From Commensalibacter melissae (GTDB taxonomy: Bacteria; Pseudomonadota; Alphaproteobacteria; Acetobacterales; Acetobacteraceae), in assembly GCF_009734185.1 (NCBI RefSeq), contig NZ_CP046393.1, forward strand, positions 1,046,501-1,110,500: a DNA stretch of 64,000 nt. Reading direction: 5' to 3'. Under the pieces are notes generated by a model, which saw only the letters and a list, made by a program, of their open reading frames with translations, searched no databases and was not told the origin of the DNA. The position numbers were made by a program, and so were the translations under genes. This document shows positions 23,161 through 32,976 of the stretch, one piece after another. The first letter of the stretch is position 1; each line of letters starts with the position of its first letter.

Positions 23161-23818
23161 TATTTATAAGTTCTCTGATGATTTCCGCACAGGCATTCGT
23201 TTTTGATAAAGGCAATATATGTGTATCATCGTCAAGCCACAAATAGTTGCACTCTTGAAATGATTGTATGGTCATGGTTTCATTAACAACAAGATCTTTT
23301 TTTGAAGCTATAACTGTGAGTTTATTTCTGATCTGTGGAATGATACTTCGAACATCCTCAAATTTAAGAAATTCAAGTCCTTTTTGCAATTCTTCAATAT
23401 TAAAGCTGGGCAAAAAATTTACTACTTGACCACATTGCTGATAAAACTGTTTCATTATAAGATTTGAATCAATGGATAATCCTCTGGACATACGATCCAG
23501 AACCCTTAATGCCACACCTTTCGGAAATGTAGGATCTCTGGAAAATCTGGCGAAACTGTTAATAGCCACATAATATTTGAAACGAAAAGAAAAATTTTTT
23601 AAGAGATATAAAAAACCTAAAGAGTGTCCTACAGCAATATATTTTTCTTGTAAGTTTAAAATTGATTTAAGATTACAATTTTTATCCGTGTTTTTCCCTA
23701 TAAAACCCAAATCAATTGTTTCTGAGTGGTATTCTTTTAGATTATTTTGTAATTTTTGCCAAAATGATGATGAATATCCCCATCCATGGACAAAAAGCAA
23801 ACGATAATTATTTTTCAT
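23153..23818 (-). CDS. bioH: BioH-like pimeloyl-ACP methyl ester esterase
   Basis: A 221-aa alpha/beta hydrolase. It shows the oxyanion-hole HGW motif (FVHGWGYSSSFW), the nucleophile S66 in VGHSLG, an Asp in ASKKDLVV and a late His in DDDTHILPL. That is the BioH pattern, and it sits between bioF and bioC-bioD, so removal of the methyl group from pimeloyl-ACP is the likely role. Similarity to E. coli BioH is limited to these motifs; it could be one of the other analogous esterases (BioG, BioJ or BioV types). The ATG at 23818 lies 2 bp after the bioF stop. Confidence 0.75.
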   Translation of the reverse strand: MKNNYRLLFVHGWGYSSSFWQKLQNNLKEYHSETIDLGFIGKNTDKNCNLKSILNLQEKYIAVGHSLGFLYLLKNFSFRFKYYVAINSFARFSRDPTFPKGVALRVLDRMSRGLSIDSNLIMKQFYQQCGQVVNFLPSFNIEELQKGLEFLKFEDVRSIIPQIRNKLTVIASKKDLVVNETMTIQSFQECNYLWLDDDTHILPLSKTNACAEIIRELINNV

Positions 23819-23820
23819 GA

Positions 23821-24993
23821 TCAATGAATTGAAATTAGATCAATTGAATGAAAAGATTTTAGTAAATACTCTATTTCATCCTCTCGATGACCGGCACTAA
23901 GAGTCAATCGTAAACGACTTCCATGAAAGGGAACGGTGGGTGGACGAATTGGGGTAATCCAGATATTTTTTTCTTTCAAAGCATTTGCTATTAATTGGGC
24001 CTTTATCGGTGATCCAACAATAATTGGAATTATATGTGAAATAGACTGACCACATTGATATCCCAGTGACTCTAATTGTTTTCTAACCTTTTCAGACTGT
24101 TTAACCAAAAAGGCACGTTGGTTAGTTAATGAAGGCATTAATTCTAGCGCTGCCTCGATGCTACCGATTACGGCGGCGGGCAATGCAGTCGTGTGGATAA
24201 AAGCAGAACAAAAATTCACCAGCCATTCACATAAATCTCTGGATCCAGCTATATAGGCCCCAAAACTTCCCCACGCTTTACTAAATGTTCCCATCGTTAA
24301 ATCAGCAAAGGCAGGGGCCAATCCCTCACCTTTACTTCCAAATATTCCGGTTGCATGTGCGTCATCTAAAAATAAAAAGGCATTAAATTGGTCGGCAACT
24401 GATCTTAATCTTTTCAAGTCACAGACATCACCATCCATACTGAATATGGTTTCCGTTAAAATTATTCTTGAACCTTTTTCCCCCTCAATTTTTTTCAATC
24501 GTGTTTGTAGATGGTCAAGATCATTATGACTGAAACGGATCTGTTTAACTTGACCAGCTTTGCATCCATAATGCAAACTGGCATGATTCAATTTATCCGT
24601 AAATACCCATACTGGTTTTGGAAAATTTTCAATGAGGGAAGCAACAACCCCGACATTTGCCTGCCAACCTGATGGAAATATTAATGCTGCTTCAGTTCCT
24701 AGAAAATTAGCTAGTTTCTCCTCGATTTTACCATAATATGAAGCATTGGACGTAATTAATCTGGATGCCCCGCTTCCAGTACCATATTGTCTTAAAAACT
24801 CCTCACCTTTAATTTTTAAATTTGCATTGTTTGATAATCCCAGATAATCATTACTGGAAAAATTTATATAACTTTTACCCTTATTTTTTATATGTAATGA
24901 ATCAATTATTTCAAATGTTGGCAATTCTCTTTTTAAATCCTCTTTAGCTCTTTTGTCTAATTCCCAAGCAAAAAAAATATCAAATCGATTCAT
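23821..24993 (-). CDS. bioF: 8-amino-7-oxononanoate synthase
   Basis: A 390-aa PLP enzyme that condenses pimeloyl-ACP with alanine. The start is ATG 24993 (MNRFDIFFAWELDKRAKEDL), since family members begin with this helix; the frame extends to 25044 but that overlaps the bioA promoter. Motifs are NFSSNDYLGLS, YGTGSGASRLI, ESIFSMDGD-like ETIFSMDGDVCDL, DDAHATGIFG and the PLP lysine in TFSKAWGSFGAY. It is the first gene of the minus-strand bio operon, diverging from bioA. Confidence 0.96.
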   Translation of the reverse strand: MNRFDIFFAWELDKRAKEDLKRELPTFEIIDSLHIKNKGKSYINFSSNDYLGLSNNANLKIKGEEFLRQYGTGSGASRLITSNASYYGKIEEKLANFLGTEAALIFPSGWQANVGVVASLIENFPKPVWVFTDKLNHASLHYGCKAGQVKQIRFSHNDLDHLQTRLKKIEGEKGSRIILTETIFSMDGDVCDLKRLRSVADQFNAFLFLDDAHATGIFGSKGEGLAPAFADLTMGTFSKAWGSFGAYIAGSRDLCEWLVNFCSAFIHTTALPAAVIGSIEAALELMPSLTNQRAFLVKQSEKVRKQLESLGYQCGQSISHIIPIIVGSPIKAQLIANALKEKNIWITPIRPPTVPFHGSRLRLTLSAGHREDEIEYLLKSFHSIDLISIH

Positions 24994-25060
24994 TAAGTTA
25001 TTCTTTTCAAATTTTTGTTTAGTTATGCAAACTCTATCATACAATTATAGGCAAAATCCC

Positions 25061-26311
25061 ATGTTTCATTCAACTTTAAAAAATATATGGTTACCCTATA
25101 CGCAAATGAATAATTGTAATGCCCCAATTGTTGCAAAAGCCACGCATGGAAGTACAATTATCCTAAATGATGGAGCTAAATTGATTGATGGTATTGCTTC
25201 ATGGTGGACAGCCTGTCATGGGTATAATCACCCACATATTATCAAAACGGTAAAAAAACAACTTGAACTAATGCCTCATATTATGTTTGGTGGCATTATT
25301 CATCAACCTGCAATTGATTTGGCAAAACATCTGGCAAACCTGTTGCCTGGAGATTTAAACAAAGTTTTTTTTTCTGAATCAGGCTCCGTATCTGTGGAAG
25401 TGGCACTAAAAATTGCAGCCCAATTCTGGTTAAACCAAAATAACAATATCAAAAACAAAATAATTTCTTTTCATGGTGGATATCATGGTGATACCATGGC
25501 GACAATGGCGGTTTGTGATCCTGAAGAAGGAATGCATAATTTATTCAAGAATATTATTCCCCACCAATACAACATTCCTTTGCCTGATACCTCGGAGAAA
25601 CAAAAGGATTTCATTCAGTTTCTAGAAAAGCATCATAAAACCATTGCTGCAATTTTAATTGAACCTTTGATACAGGGAGCTGGAGGCATGTTATTTCATT
25701 CTCCAGAAATTTTAAGATTTTTGCGAAAACAAGCTGATCATTTTGAAATTTTATTGATATTTGATGAAATTTTTACGGGGTTTGGCAGAACGGGGAGTTT
25801 TTTTGCCTGTGAACAGGCAGATGTCATTCCGGATATCATTACACTTTCAAAAGCATTAAGTGGAGGCACGATGGCATTGGCTGCAACAATTGCAAAAGAA
25901 TATATATTTAACGGGTTTTTATCTGATAGTGATCAACATGCCCTGATGCATGGACCAACATTTATGGCCAATCCTCTGGCCTGTTCCGCTGCCAATGCAT
26001 CCTTGGAAGTTTTTGATCAATACAATTGGAAGAATGCAGTCAGTTCCATTGAAAGACAAATGAAAAAAGAATTAACACAATGTAAAAATTTAAAAAATGT
26101 CAAGGATATTAGGGTAAAAGGGGCCGTTGCCGTTGTTGAGTTATACAATATTTCAAACTTAAACCGTCTAAAGATAAAATTTATCCAACAGAATGTATGG
26201 ATACGTCCCTTCAGAAATATCGTTTATCTTACACCCTCTTTCACCATAACATCGGAAGAATTATCCTTGTTAACTAATTCAATATATGATGTGATCAAAC
26301 AAGAATATTAA
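25061..26311 (+). CDS. bioA: Adenosylmethionine-8-amino-7-oxononanoate aminotransferase
   Basis: A 416-aa class III aminotransferase converting KAPA to DAPA. I use ATG 25061 (MFHSTLKNIWLPYTQM) since the WLPYTQM motif is the conserved BioA N-terminus; the frame opens further upstream, through the start of bioF. Other motifs: DGIASWWTACHGYNHP, FSESGSVSVEVALK, GGYHGDTMAT, FDEIFTGFGRTG and the PLP lysine in LSKALSGG. The 67-bp gap to bioF must hold both promoters; I found no clear BirA- or BioR-type operator. Its stop overlaps that of the convergent lipoprotein gene. Confidence 0.96.
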   Translation: MFHSTLKNIWLPYTQMNNCNAPIVAKATHGSTIILNDGAKLIDGIASWWTACHGYNHPHIIKTVKKQLELMPHIMFGGIIHQPAIDLAKHLANLLPGDLNKVFFSESGSVSVEVALKIAAQFWLNQNNNIKNKIISFHGGYHGDTMATMAVCDPEEGMHNLFKNIIPHQYNIPLPDTSEKQKDFIQFLEKHHKTIAAILIEPLIQGAGGMLFHSPEILRFLRKQADHFEILLIFDEIFTGFGRTGSFFACEQADVIPDIITLSKALSGGTMALAATIAKEYIFNGFLSDSDQHALMHGPTFMANPLACSAANASLEVFDQYNWKNAVSSIERQMKKELTQCKNLKNVKDIRVKGAVAVVELYNISNLNRLKIKFIQQNVWIRPFRNIVYLTPSFTITSEELSLLTNSIYDVIKQEY

Positions 26312-26940
26312 TTTTTACCATCATTTTTTGATGATTTATTTTTACCTCTTTTATTTTCATTTTTAGATGTCGGCAATTGGCTATCCGGAATAATCTTTAC
26401 AACACCCCTGGAATTGATAATGGTGCTGGTTCCATCCCCATTCGGAACGATTACTGGGGCGTCCTTACCTTTTTCAATATATTTCGCTCCCTGATCCTTA
26501 ATTGAGTCAGGCAGCCTTCCATTGATGAAATCTGTCATTCCATTTTTGATCTGATATTGTTCCCCAACATTCAGATTACCATCTTCTGGAAAATCAACAG
26601 GAACAGATTGCTTATTGATTTGATCATGCGTTACGCTGTCTACATCACCACCTGCCGCTCTACTGTAATCTGATAGGGAGAAACTTTTATCATCACTCGC
26701 AACATCACTCAACGTAGGTAATGCAGGAGGACGAGAGGGCCAAATATTTTCACTTTGAGGTAACAAAGGGGTTGTAGCTATCGCCATATTACCTTTTACC
26801 CTTTGCATATTTTCCGCATATCCTTCTGGAGCCTCGGGATTATTTCCTGGTAAAGAAACGGTATCATCAAAAAATTTATCTATCCCGGAACACCCACTTA
26901 ATATCAAAAATGTGGTAATAAGTGCAGCATAATTCCGCAT
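26308..26940 (-). CDS. Predicted lipoprotein of unknown function
   Basis: A 210-aa protein with a lipoprotein signal (ALITTFLILSGC, Cys 17). The mature part is hydrophilic, rich in Asp, Asn, Pro and Ser, and ends in a very basic Lys/Asn tail (ENKRGKNKSSKNDGKN). A short predicted beta segment APVIVPNGDGTSTIINSRGV lies near residues 160-180. I do not recognise a family. It lies upstream of pgsA on the other side of a short gap, same strand order pgsA downstream. Its last codons overlap the bioA stop by 4 bases in convergent orientation. Confidence 0.75.
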   Translation of the reverse strand: MRNYAALITTFLILSGCSGIDKFFDDTVSLPGNNPEAPEGYAENMQRVKGNMAIATTPLLPQSENIWPSRPPALPTLSDVASDDKSFSLSDYSRAAGGDVDSVTHDQINKQSVPVDFPEDGNLNVGEQYQIKNGMTDFINGRLPDSIKDQGAKYIEKGKDAPVIVPNGDGTSTIINSRGVVKIIPDSQLPTSKNENKRGKNKSSKNDGKN

Positions 26941-27024
26941 GATTGTTCTCCATCCGTTTTAAAAATTTGATGATACATAATTTAAAAAATACATATCCAA
27001 CAAGATAATTCAAATATAAGCTTT

Positions 27025-27603
27025 TTAAAAATCCGTTTTATTAATAAATCTGATACCCGTATGAATATAACCCCAACCCGTAATAATCGTTAAAATTGCC
27101 GCAATCCATAATAATATCGATCCAATAACATTAACCGGAAACCAGTTAATGTTCAATAATTCTGCACTACTATCTCCAGCAAGTAAAAAACCAATAGCCA
27201 CCATTTGAAAAGTTGTTTTCCATTTTGCCAGTTTTGTGACTGGTAGGCTGATCTCGAAAGAGGAAAGATATTCTCTTAATCCGCTGACCAGTATTTCTCT
27301 TGCCAAAATAATCATTGCAGGAATCAGTCCACCGTATGGAAGACGATCGTAACCAGCCATAACAATCAATATGATACCCACCAGTAATTTATCCGCAATG
27401 GGATCAAACATTTTTCCAAAGTCGGAAAGCTGTTGCCATGCACGGGCAAGCTTACCGTCTAAATAATCCGTAATACCAGCGATAATAAATAGTATACAGG
27501 CCAATAAATCTGTTACCGGCTTATGAACCATTACAAGAACAGCCACCAATGGTATTATAATTATACGGGACAAGGTAAGACAATTAGGTAAATTATAAAA
27601 CAT
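27025..27603 (-). CDS. pgsA: CDP-diacylglycerol-glycerol-3-phosphate phosphatidyltransferase
   Basis: A 192-aa integral membrane enzyme making phosphatidylglycerol phosphate. It begins MFYNLPNCLTLSRIIIIP and carries the CDP-alcohol phosphotransferase signature (DG..AR....G...D...D) at DGKLARAWQQLSDFGKMFDP followed by IADK. Several membrane helices follow (LILAREILVSGLREYL, ILLWIAAILTIITG). It lies about 94 bp downstream of uvrC on the same strand, the uvrC-pgsA order common in proteobacteria. Confidence 0.96.
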   Translation of the reverse strand: MFYNLPNCLTLSRIIIIPLVAVLVMVHKPVTDLLACILFIIAGITDYLDGKLARAWQQLSDFGKMFDPIADKLLVGIILIVMAGYDRLPYGGLIPAMIILAREILVSGLREYLSSFEISLPVTKLAKWKTTFQMVAIGFLLAGDSSAELLNINWFPVNVIGSILLWIAAILTIITGWGYIHTGIRFINKTDF

Positions 27604-27697
27604 TTCTATTTAGGATCACGGCTGAACATTTATCAAAATAGTTATTTAACATTTTATAAAAAAAATGGAATAAAAAATATATATTTTCTTATATTTG

Positions 27698-29560
27698 TTA
27701 CTTATATACACCAGGTCTAAAATAATCATATATTGATTCAGCCAATACTCTATTAATACCTGGAATATTTTCTAAATCCGCAACACTGGCCTCTTTAACG
27801 GCGCTGGCAGAACCAAAATGGTTTAGTAGATTACGTTTTCTCTTATTACCTATACCCGGAATTAAATCCAGTTCGGATTTTTCTATGCTTTTTAATCTTC
27901 CTACTCTATGAGTAGTAATGGCAAATCGATGCGCCTCATCTCTTAATCGTTGCAGATAATACAAAACAGGATCTCTTTCAGACAATTGAAAAGGATTTTG
28001 ATCACGTGTAAAAAACCACTCTCTCCCTGCATTCCGGTCCGGTCCTTTAGCAATACTGACCAAGGCGACATTTTCAATCCCGAGCTCTTTCAAAATTGCA
28101 TCAACAGCCGAAAACTGTCCCGCACCACCATCTATTAACAGTAAATCAGGGAAATTCTGCCAATCAGCAATTTTACCCTTGTTAAAACGTCTGAATAAAA
28201 CTTCACGCATCATACCAAAGTCATCTCCAGGGGTGATATCAGATTTAATTGAAAATTTACGATAACCAGACTTAATAAAACCTTCAGGTCCAGCCACAAC
28301 CATTGCCCCATATGCATTGGTACCCATTATGTGACTATTATCGTAAATCTCAATTCTTTTCGGAATATCAGACAGATGAAAAATATCACGAACCTGTTCT
28401 AATAATTTTGTTTGTGATGCAGTTTCAGCCAATTTCCGATCAAGCGCCATATGGGCATTATGTACTGCATGATCAACAACTGCCCTTTTCTCCCCTATTT
28501 TTGGTACATACAAACTTACCCTTTTCGATGCCCTCATACTTAATGCCTTACTCATCAGCGCTTGGTCAGATAATTTAATATTCATGTATATTTGTGATGG
28601 CGGTGGCTTATTTTCATAGAATTGTCCCAAAAAGGCGTCCAAAATTTCTTCGGGGCTTTGATCCTCTGTTTGTATCGGGAATAAAGCACGATTGCCATTA
28701 TTTCTTCCCCCTCTAATAAAAAACACCTGAATACAGGTCAGATAACCTTTTTGCGCAAATGCTATTATATCAGCATTGTCAATTGTAGCAGGATTAATTA
28801 CTCCATTTGTTTGAACATAGGTAAAGGCCCGAATACGATCACGCATCACCGCGGCACGTTCAAAATCCAATTGTTCTGACGCCTTCTCCATTTCGGTAGC
28901 CAATTGCTGCTGAATAATGTTTGTTTCTCCAGAAAGAAATGATTTTGCTTGATTTATGAGATCATCATAATCTGTTTTACTAACGCGATTATCACAAGGA
29001 CCAGAACATCGTTTGATCTGATAAAGCAAACATGGACGCTTTCTGGAATTGAAAATACTGTCTTCACAACTTCTTAGCAGAAATATTTTCTGTAAAAGTT
29101 CAAGAGTCTGATTGACTGCCCCAACCGAAGCAAACGGCCCCCAATAATAATTTTTCTTGGATATTTTTCCCCGATGTTTATCAATTCTAGGCCATTTTTC
29201 TTTTGTAATAACTAACCAGGGGTATGATTTATCATCCCTCAACAAAATATTATATCGTGGTTTAAGACTTTTAATCAGATTGGCTTCAAGTAGTAGAGCC
29301 TCAGCTTCCGTATAGGTGGTTATAATTTCCATGGAAGTCGTTTGCAAAATCATTTTACGTATACGCTCGGTCAATTGTGTCAAGCGTGTATAGGAGGATA
29401 CACGTTTTTTTAAATTTTTTGCTTTACCAACATATAAAACTTCCCCTTTTTCATTAAGCATACGATAAACCCCTGCCGTTTCAGGCATTGTTTTCAAAGC
29501 ATGCTTAATTGCTTTTGTTCCCTTATACGAATCCAAAGGTTTGTAATCATGAAGTTTCAT
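27698..29560 (-). CDS. uvrC: Excinuclease ABC subunit C
   Basis: A 620-aa repair nuclease. In order: GIY-YIG domain ([22 protein letters not shown]) at residues about 25-110; a Cys cluster ([25 protein letters not shown]); the UVR motif near 210-245 that binds UvrB; the RNase H-like second nuclease domain ([28 protein letters not shown]); and C-terminal helix-hairpin-helix repeats ([19 protein letters not shown]). It makes both incisions in nucleotide excision repair. Its start faces the 450-bp gap. Confidence 0.97.
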   Translation of the reverse strand: MKLHDYKPLDSYKGTKAIKHALKTMPETAGVYRMLNEKGEVLYVGKAKNLKKRVSSYTRLTQLTERIRKMILQTTSMEIITTYTEAEALLLEANLIKSLKPRYNILLRDDKSYPWLVITKEKWPRIDKHRGKISKKNYYWGPFASVGAVNQTLELLQKIFLLRSCEDSIFNSRKRPCLLYQIKRCSGPCDNRVSKTDYDDLINQAKSFLSGETNIIQQQLATEMEKASEQLDFERAAVMRDRIRAFTYVQTNGVINPATIDNADIIAFAQKGYLTCIQVFFIRGGRNNGNRALFPIQTEDQSPEEILDAFLGQFYENKPPPSQIYMNIKLSDQALMSKALSMRASKRVSLYVPKIGEKRAVVDHAVHNAHMALDRKLAETASQTKLLEQVRDIFHLSDIPKRIEIYDNSHIMGTNAYGAMVVAGPEGFIKSGYRKFSIKSDITPGDDFGMMREVLFRRFNKGKIADWQNFPDLLLIDGGAGQFSAVDAILKELGIENVALVSIAKGPDRNAGREWFFTRDQNPFQLSERDPVLYYLQRLRDEAHRFAITTHRVGRLKSIEKSELDLIPGIGNKRKRNLLNHFGSASAVKEASVADLENIPGINRVLAESIYDYFRPGVYK

Positions 29561-30010
29561 TGCATTTTTTTTACCATCATCACAAATAAGTTCTGTTATC
29601 CTTTTATTTTCTAAGACTTATCTTACTTCTCCACTGATCTTGTGGATAACTCTATGGATGAATATCTAATATATGGATGTAAAAGGCAGTTTATCAAGCC
29701 CTTATATGTTTTGCCTAATTTTTAAGCAATTAATATAACTCATTGATTTTCAATCATTTTTATTGTTACATGGAATTATTCAATATTTATAACTAATTTA
29801 TCACAAACCCTAAAATCACTGTCAAGTCCAATAGTGGACAAAATGAAAATTTTAATTTCAATAATGTAATTATCCACAATTTTCAATATTAAGATTTATT
29901 TATTTTTTACTGGACATTTTCTGATTAAATTCCTAAATTGACCTTCTTCTCTTAATTTGAATTTATTTTAAATTATAATCAATTTCCCTTTTCAAATTTG
30001 AAATTTCTAT
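29561..30010. other. 450-bp AT-rich intergenic gap with two perfect DnaA boxes
   Basis: This is the largest gene-free stretch in the window, between divergent uvrC and xth. It is very AT-rich and holds two perfect DnaA box sequences in opposite orientation: TGTGGATAA at 29641-29649 and TTATCCACA at 29870-29878. I found no open reading frame, tRNA or convincing terminator in it. It must carry promoters for both flanking genes. A replication origin or a DnaA-controlled regulatory region is possible, but boxes alone do not prove it; a third perfect box lies inside bioF (24192-24200). Confidence 0.5.
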
Positions 30011-30805
30011 ATGCGTATAATTAGTTGGAACATTAATTCATTAAGGTTACGCTTGCCTTTGTTAAAACAACTGGTAGAATTAGCAAATCCCGATATTTTA
30101 TGCCTTCAGGAAACAAAAGTCCCTGATCCTCTTTTTCCCCGATCTGAAATAGAATTGCTCGGTTTTCACAATTGTCTTTTTAAAGGAATGAAAAGTTATA
30201 ACGGCGTTTGTATTTTATCAAAATATCCATTAGGATACCATGTTTCCAACACTATACAATGGTGCGGTAAAAGTGACTGCAGACATATTTCAGTTCAATT
30301 CAATTATAAAAATAAAAAAATAAACCTTCATAATTTCTATATTCCTGCAGGTGGGGATGAACCTGATCCAACTATAAATCCCAAATTCAAACATAAATTA
30401 GATTTCCTGACAGAAACAAAAGAATGGTTTTCTCAAAATAAGGAGACCAGTTCAATTCTTGTAGGAGATTTTAATATTGCACCCTTGGAAAATGATGTAT
30501 GGAACCACAAACAATTATTGAAAATTGTCAGTCATACACCCATTGAAACTGAAAAACTCAATCAATGGTTACATACGGGTTATATTGATGCAATGCGTGA
30601 AATAATTCCTCCCCACGAAAAACTATATACCTGGTGGTCTTATAGAAACCGTAACTGGGAAAAGTCAAACCGGGGAAGAAGGTTGGATCATTTATGGATT
30701 TCTCCAGATCTACGATCACACCTAAAAACAATTCAGGTTTTTAAAGAGGCTAGAAACTGGGACAAACCTTCTGATCATGTCCCAATCATGCTGGAATTAA
30801 AATAA
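30011..30805 (+). CDS. xth: Exodeoxyribonuclease III
   Basis: A 264-aa endonuclease/exonuclease/phosphatase-fold AP endonuclease for base excision repair. Motifs: SWNINSLRLRLP, CLQETKVPD (metal-binding Glu), NFYIPAGGDEPD, LVGDFNIAPLENDVW, TWWSYR, RGRRLDHLWIS and the late SDHVPIML with the catalytic His. Length fits the ExoIII group. The stop lies 4 bp from the end of the convergent response regulator gene. Confidence 0.95.
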   Translation: MRIISWNINSLRLRLPLLKQLVELANPDILCLQETKVPDPLFPRSEIELLGFHNCLFKGMKSYNGVCILSKYPLGYHVSNTIQWCGKSDCRHISVQFNYKNKKINLHNFYIPAGGDEPDPTINPKFKHKLDFLTETKEWFSQNKETSSILVGDFNIAPLENDVWNHKQLLKIVSHTPIETEKLNQWLHTGYIDAMREIIPPHEKLYTWWSYRNRNWEKSNRGRRLDHLWISPDLRSHLKTIQVFKEARNWDKPSDHVPIMLELK

Positions 30806-30809
30806 ATAA

Positions 30810-31526
30810 CTATTCTTCTTTTTTATCAGAAATTGAACTCAGTCGATATCCACCAGCCTCAGTTATCAGAAGGGTTACATTCGAAGGATCAGGCTCGATT
30901 TTTTGGCGTAGACGATAAATATGGGTCTCAAGTGTATGGGTTGTCACCGCTGAATTATATCCCCAAACCTCATTCAACAAAACTTGTCTTGGTACTGGTC
31001 TTGATCCTGACCGATATAAAAATTTGAGTATGGCAGCCTCTTTTTCAGTTAAACGGATCCGACGATTTGAATCCTGTTCCTGCAACGACTTTGCAGACGG
31101 ACGAAAAATATAATTGCCAATTGTGAAAACAGCATCCTCACTACTAGCAAAAATACGCATCTGTGCCCTTAATCTTGCCAGTAACTCGGCAATGCGAAAT
31201 GGTTTTGATACATAATCATTACCGCCTGCATCAAGCCCCCTTACAACATCCTCTTCATTATCTGAACCTGTCAGCATAATAATGGGTGTTCTGCAACCTT
31301 CCTTACGTAAATAGGCACATAGATCACATCCATCGCCATCTGGAAGCATTACATCCAATATGATTGCATCATAATGCTTATCAGAATCCAGAATTTTGTT
31401 TTTAGCCTCTTTTACCGTTAAGGCACTTGAAACCTCAAATTCTTGATTTTCTTGCAATTGTTCGGTTAGTGTTTCAATTAACTTTGGATCATCATCAACC
31501 ACTAAAACAGGATGAATGCCTGTCAT
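30810..31526 (-). CDS. OmpR-family response regulator, orphan
   Basis: A 238-aa two-domain regulator. The receiver (residues 6-120) has the acidic pocket VVDDDP, the phosphoacceptor D58 in IILDVMLPDGDG, the switch Thr in MLTGSD and Lys in YVSKPF. The C-terminal winged helix has LTEKEAAILKFLYR, VLLNEVWGYN and HIYRLRQKIEPD with GGYRL. No histidine kinase gene is adjacent, so its partner is elsewhere. It resembles the single regulators of envelope or cell-cycle control in alphaproteobacteria, but I cannot name it. The upstream gap is rich in TTAA-type sequence. Confidence 0.9.
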   Translation of the reverse strand: MTGIHPVLVVDDDPKLIETLTEQLQENQEFEVSSALTVKEAKNKILDSDKHYDAIILDVMLPDGDGCDLCAYLRKEGCRTPIIMLTGSDNEEDVVRGLDAGGNDYVSKPFRIAELLARLRAQMRIFASSEDAVFTIGNYIFRPSAKSLQEQDSNRRIRLTEKEAAILKFLYRSGSRPVPRQVLLNEVWGYNSAVTTHTLETHIYRLRQKIEPDPSNVTLLITEAGGYRLSSISDKKEE

Positions 31527-31731
31527 TGAATTTACCCTTCTTTTAAAACCATATCCCTATTACAAATATAAGGATGAAGTTAGAGATTAGTATCTTTATA
31601 CTCAAAATTACGTTAATTTTTAATAATTTTTAACTAAAAATTACAAAAATTTTCAATTTTATAGCTCAAAAATAATTTACTTAAACTCAAATTACCCTAA
31701 AATTATACCTAAATAATAAAGGGAAATTAAC

Positions 31732-32976
31732 ATGAGTATCCTGACCCTTATTTCTTTATTGTTTCTTCTTACCGCAATTTGCGGGGCAATTAATCTGAAA
31801 TATCTCAAACTTCCCATGACCATAGGAATTATGATTGCCGCATTCATATTTTCAATAATCCTATTTATCTCGGATTATTTCCTTTCATTTGTTTCCGGAT
31901 ATTCATTTGCACAGAAAATTATCTCACAAATCAATTTTCCCACTTTGCTTCTCAATGGTGCTCTAGCATTTCTGCTTTTTGCAGGAAGTTTGCAAATTTC
32001 ATTACATGAGTTGTGGAAAGCTCGCTATAATATTGCTTCCTTGACAATTATTGGCACTTTATTATCGATATTATTTCTCGGTCTTATTTTTTGGGTTCTG
32101 TTTTATCTATTTTCTATTCCCATTTCTTTACTCTGGTGTCTCACCCTAGGCGCTATTATAGCCCCGACAGATCCGGTTTCAGTTATCAGTATGTTCGGCA
32201 GACTAGGCCTTTCCAAACGGTTACAAGCAATTTTTGCTGGAGAAAGTCTTTTCAATGATGGTATAGCTTTAATTGCTTTTACAACATTTTTATCCGTAAT
32301 CATTCATCAAAAAACCCCATCCACAACCAGTCTATTCTTGATTAGCATAAAAGAGATTGTTGGCAGTGGTCTTCTGGGTATTATAACCGCCACCATTGTT
32401 ATTTTTATAATCAGACGATTGTCCCACAACGAAATTACCATATTATTTTCACTGGCTTTGGCGGCAGGTACCTTTTCTATCGCAAATGATCTTAACATGT
32501 CAGGTCCCATTGCAGTTGTGGCAAGCGGTTTATTGATCGGTAACCATCTTCAAAAACAGCCTGCAGAAAAAAGTGATTCGGTTATTTACTGCTGGCATGT
32601 AATTGATGAAATCCTCAACACCATGCTATTTTTGATAATTGGGTTGCAGATTGTCATCATCCCTTTCAGTTATCATATTCTGGTTATCACATTCCTGGCT
32701 TTTCCATTTCTGGCAATTACACGTTTCATAGCCCTCAGTCTAAGTGGTTTTGTATTATTATATCAGGATTCAAACCCGAAGGGTTTGATTTCCATTCTAA
32801 CATGGGGAGGACTAAGAGGAGGCATTTCCCTGGCAATAGCCTTATCTCTCCCCAATATATTTCCAAAAAATGAAATCCTGCTCATCTGTTATGGGTGCGT
32901 AGTGTTAACCGTTTTAATTCAGGGATTAACCATGGAATATGTTGTTAATTATTTTTACAGAAAAGAAATAAATTAA
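31732..32976 (+). CDS. CPA1-family Na+(K+)/H+ antiporter
   Basis: A 414-aa polytopic membrane protein with about 12 helices. Conserved transport motifs are LLFAGSLQI, GAIIAPTDPVSVISMF, FAGESLFNDGIALIAF (ND motif of the ion site) and WGGLRGGISLAIALSLP. This is the NhaP/YjcE-like sodium-proton exchanger type. It lacks the C-terminal cytoplasmic domain of longer members. AAGGGA precedes the start. Its stop overlaps that of convergent rsmB by 4 bases. Confidence 0.92.
   Translation: MSILTLISLLFLLTAICGAINLKYLKLPMTIGIMIAAFIFSIILFISDYFLSFVSGYSFAQKIISQINFPTLLLNGALAFLLFAGSLQISLHELWKARYNIASLTIIGTLLSILFLGLIFWVLFYLFSIPISLLWCLTLGAIIAPTDPVSVISMFGRLGLSKRLQAIFAGESLFNDGIALIAFTTFLSVIIHQKTPSTTSLFLISIKEIVGSGLLGIITATIVIFIIRRLSHNEITILFSLALAAGTFSIANDLNMSGPIAVVASGLLIGNHLQKQPAEKSDSVIYCWHVIDEILNTMLFLIIGLQIVIIPFSYHILVITFLAFPFLAITRFIALSLSGFVLLYQDSNPKGLISILTWGGLRGGISLAIALSLPNIFPKNEILLICYGCVVLTVLIQGLTMEYVVNYFYRKEIN

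Noticed and set aside
24994-25060. BioR or BirA operator between bioF and bioA
   Set aside because: No TTATMKATAA-type or BirA-type dyad is present in the 67-bp gap.
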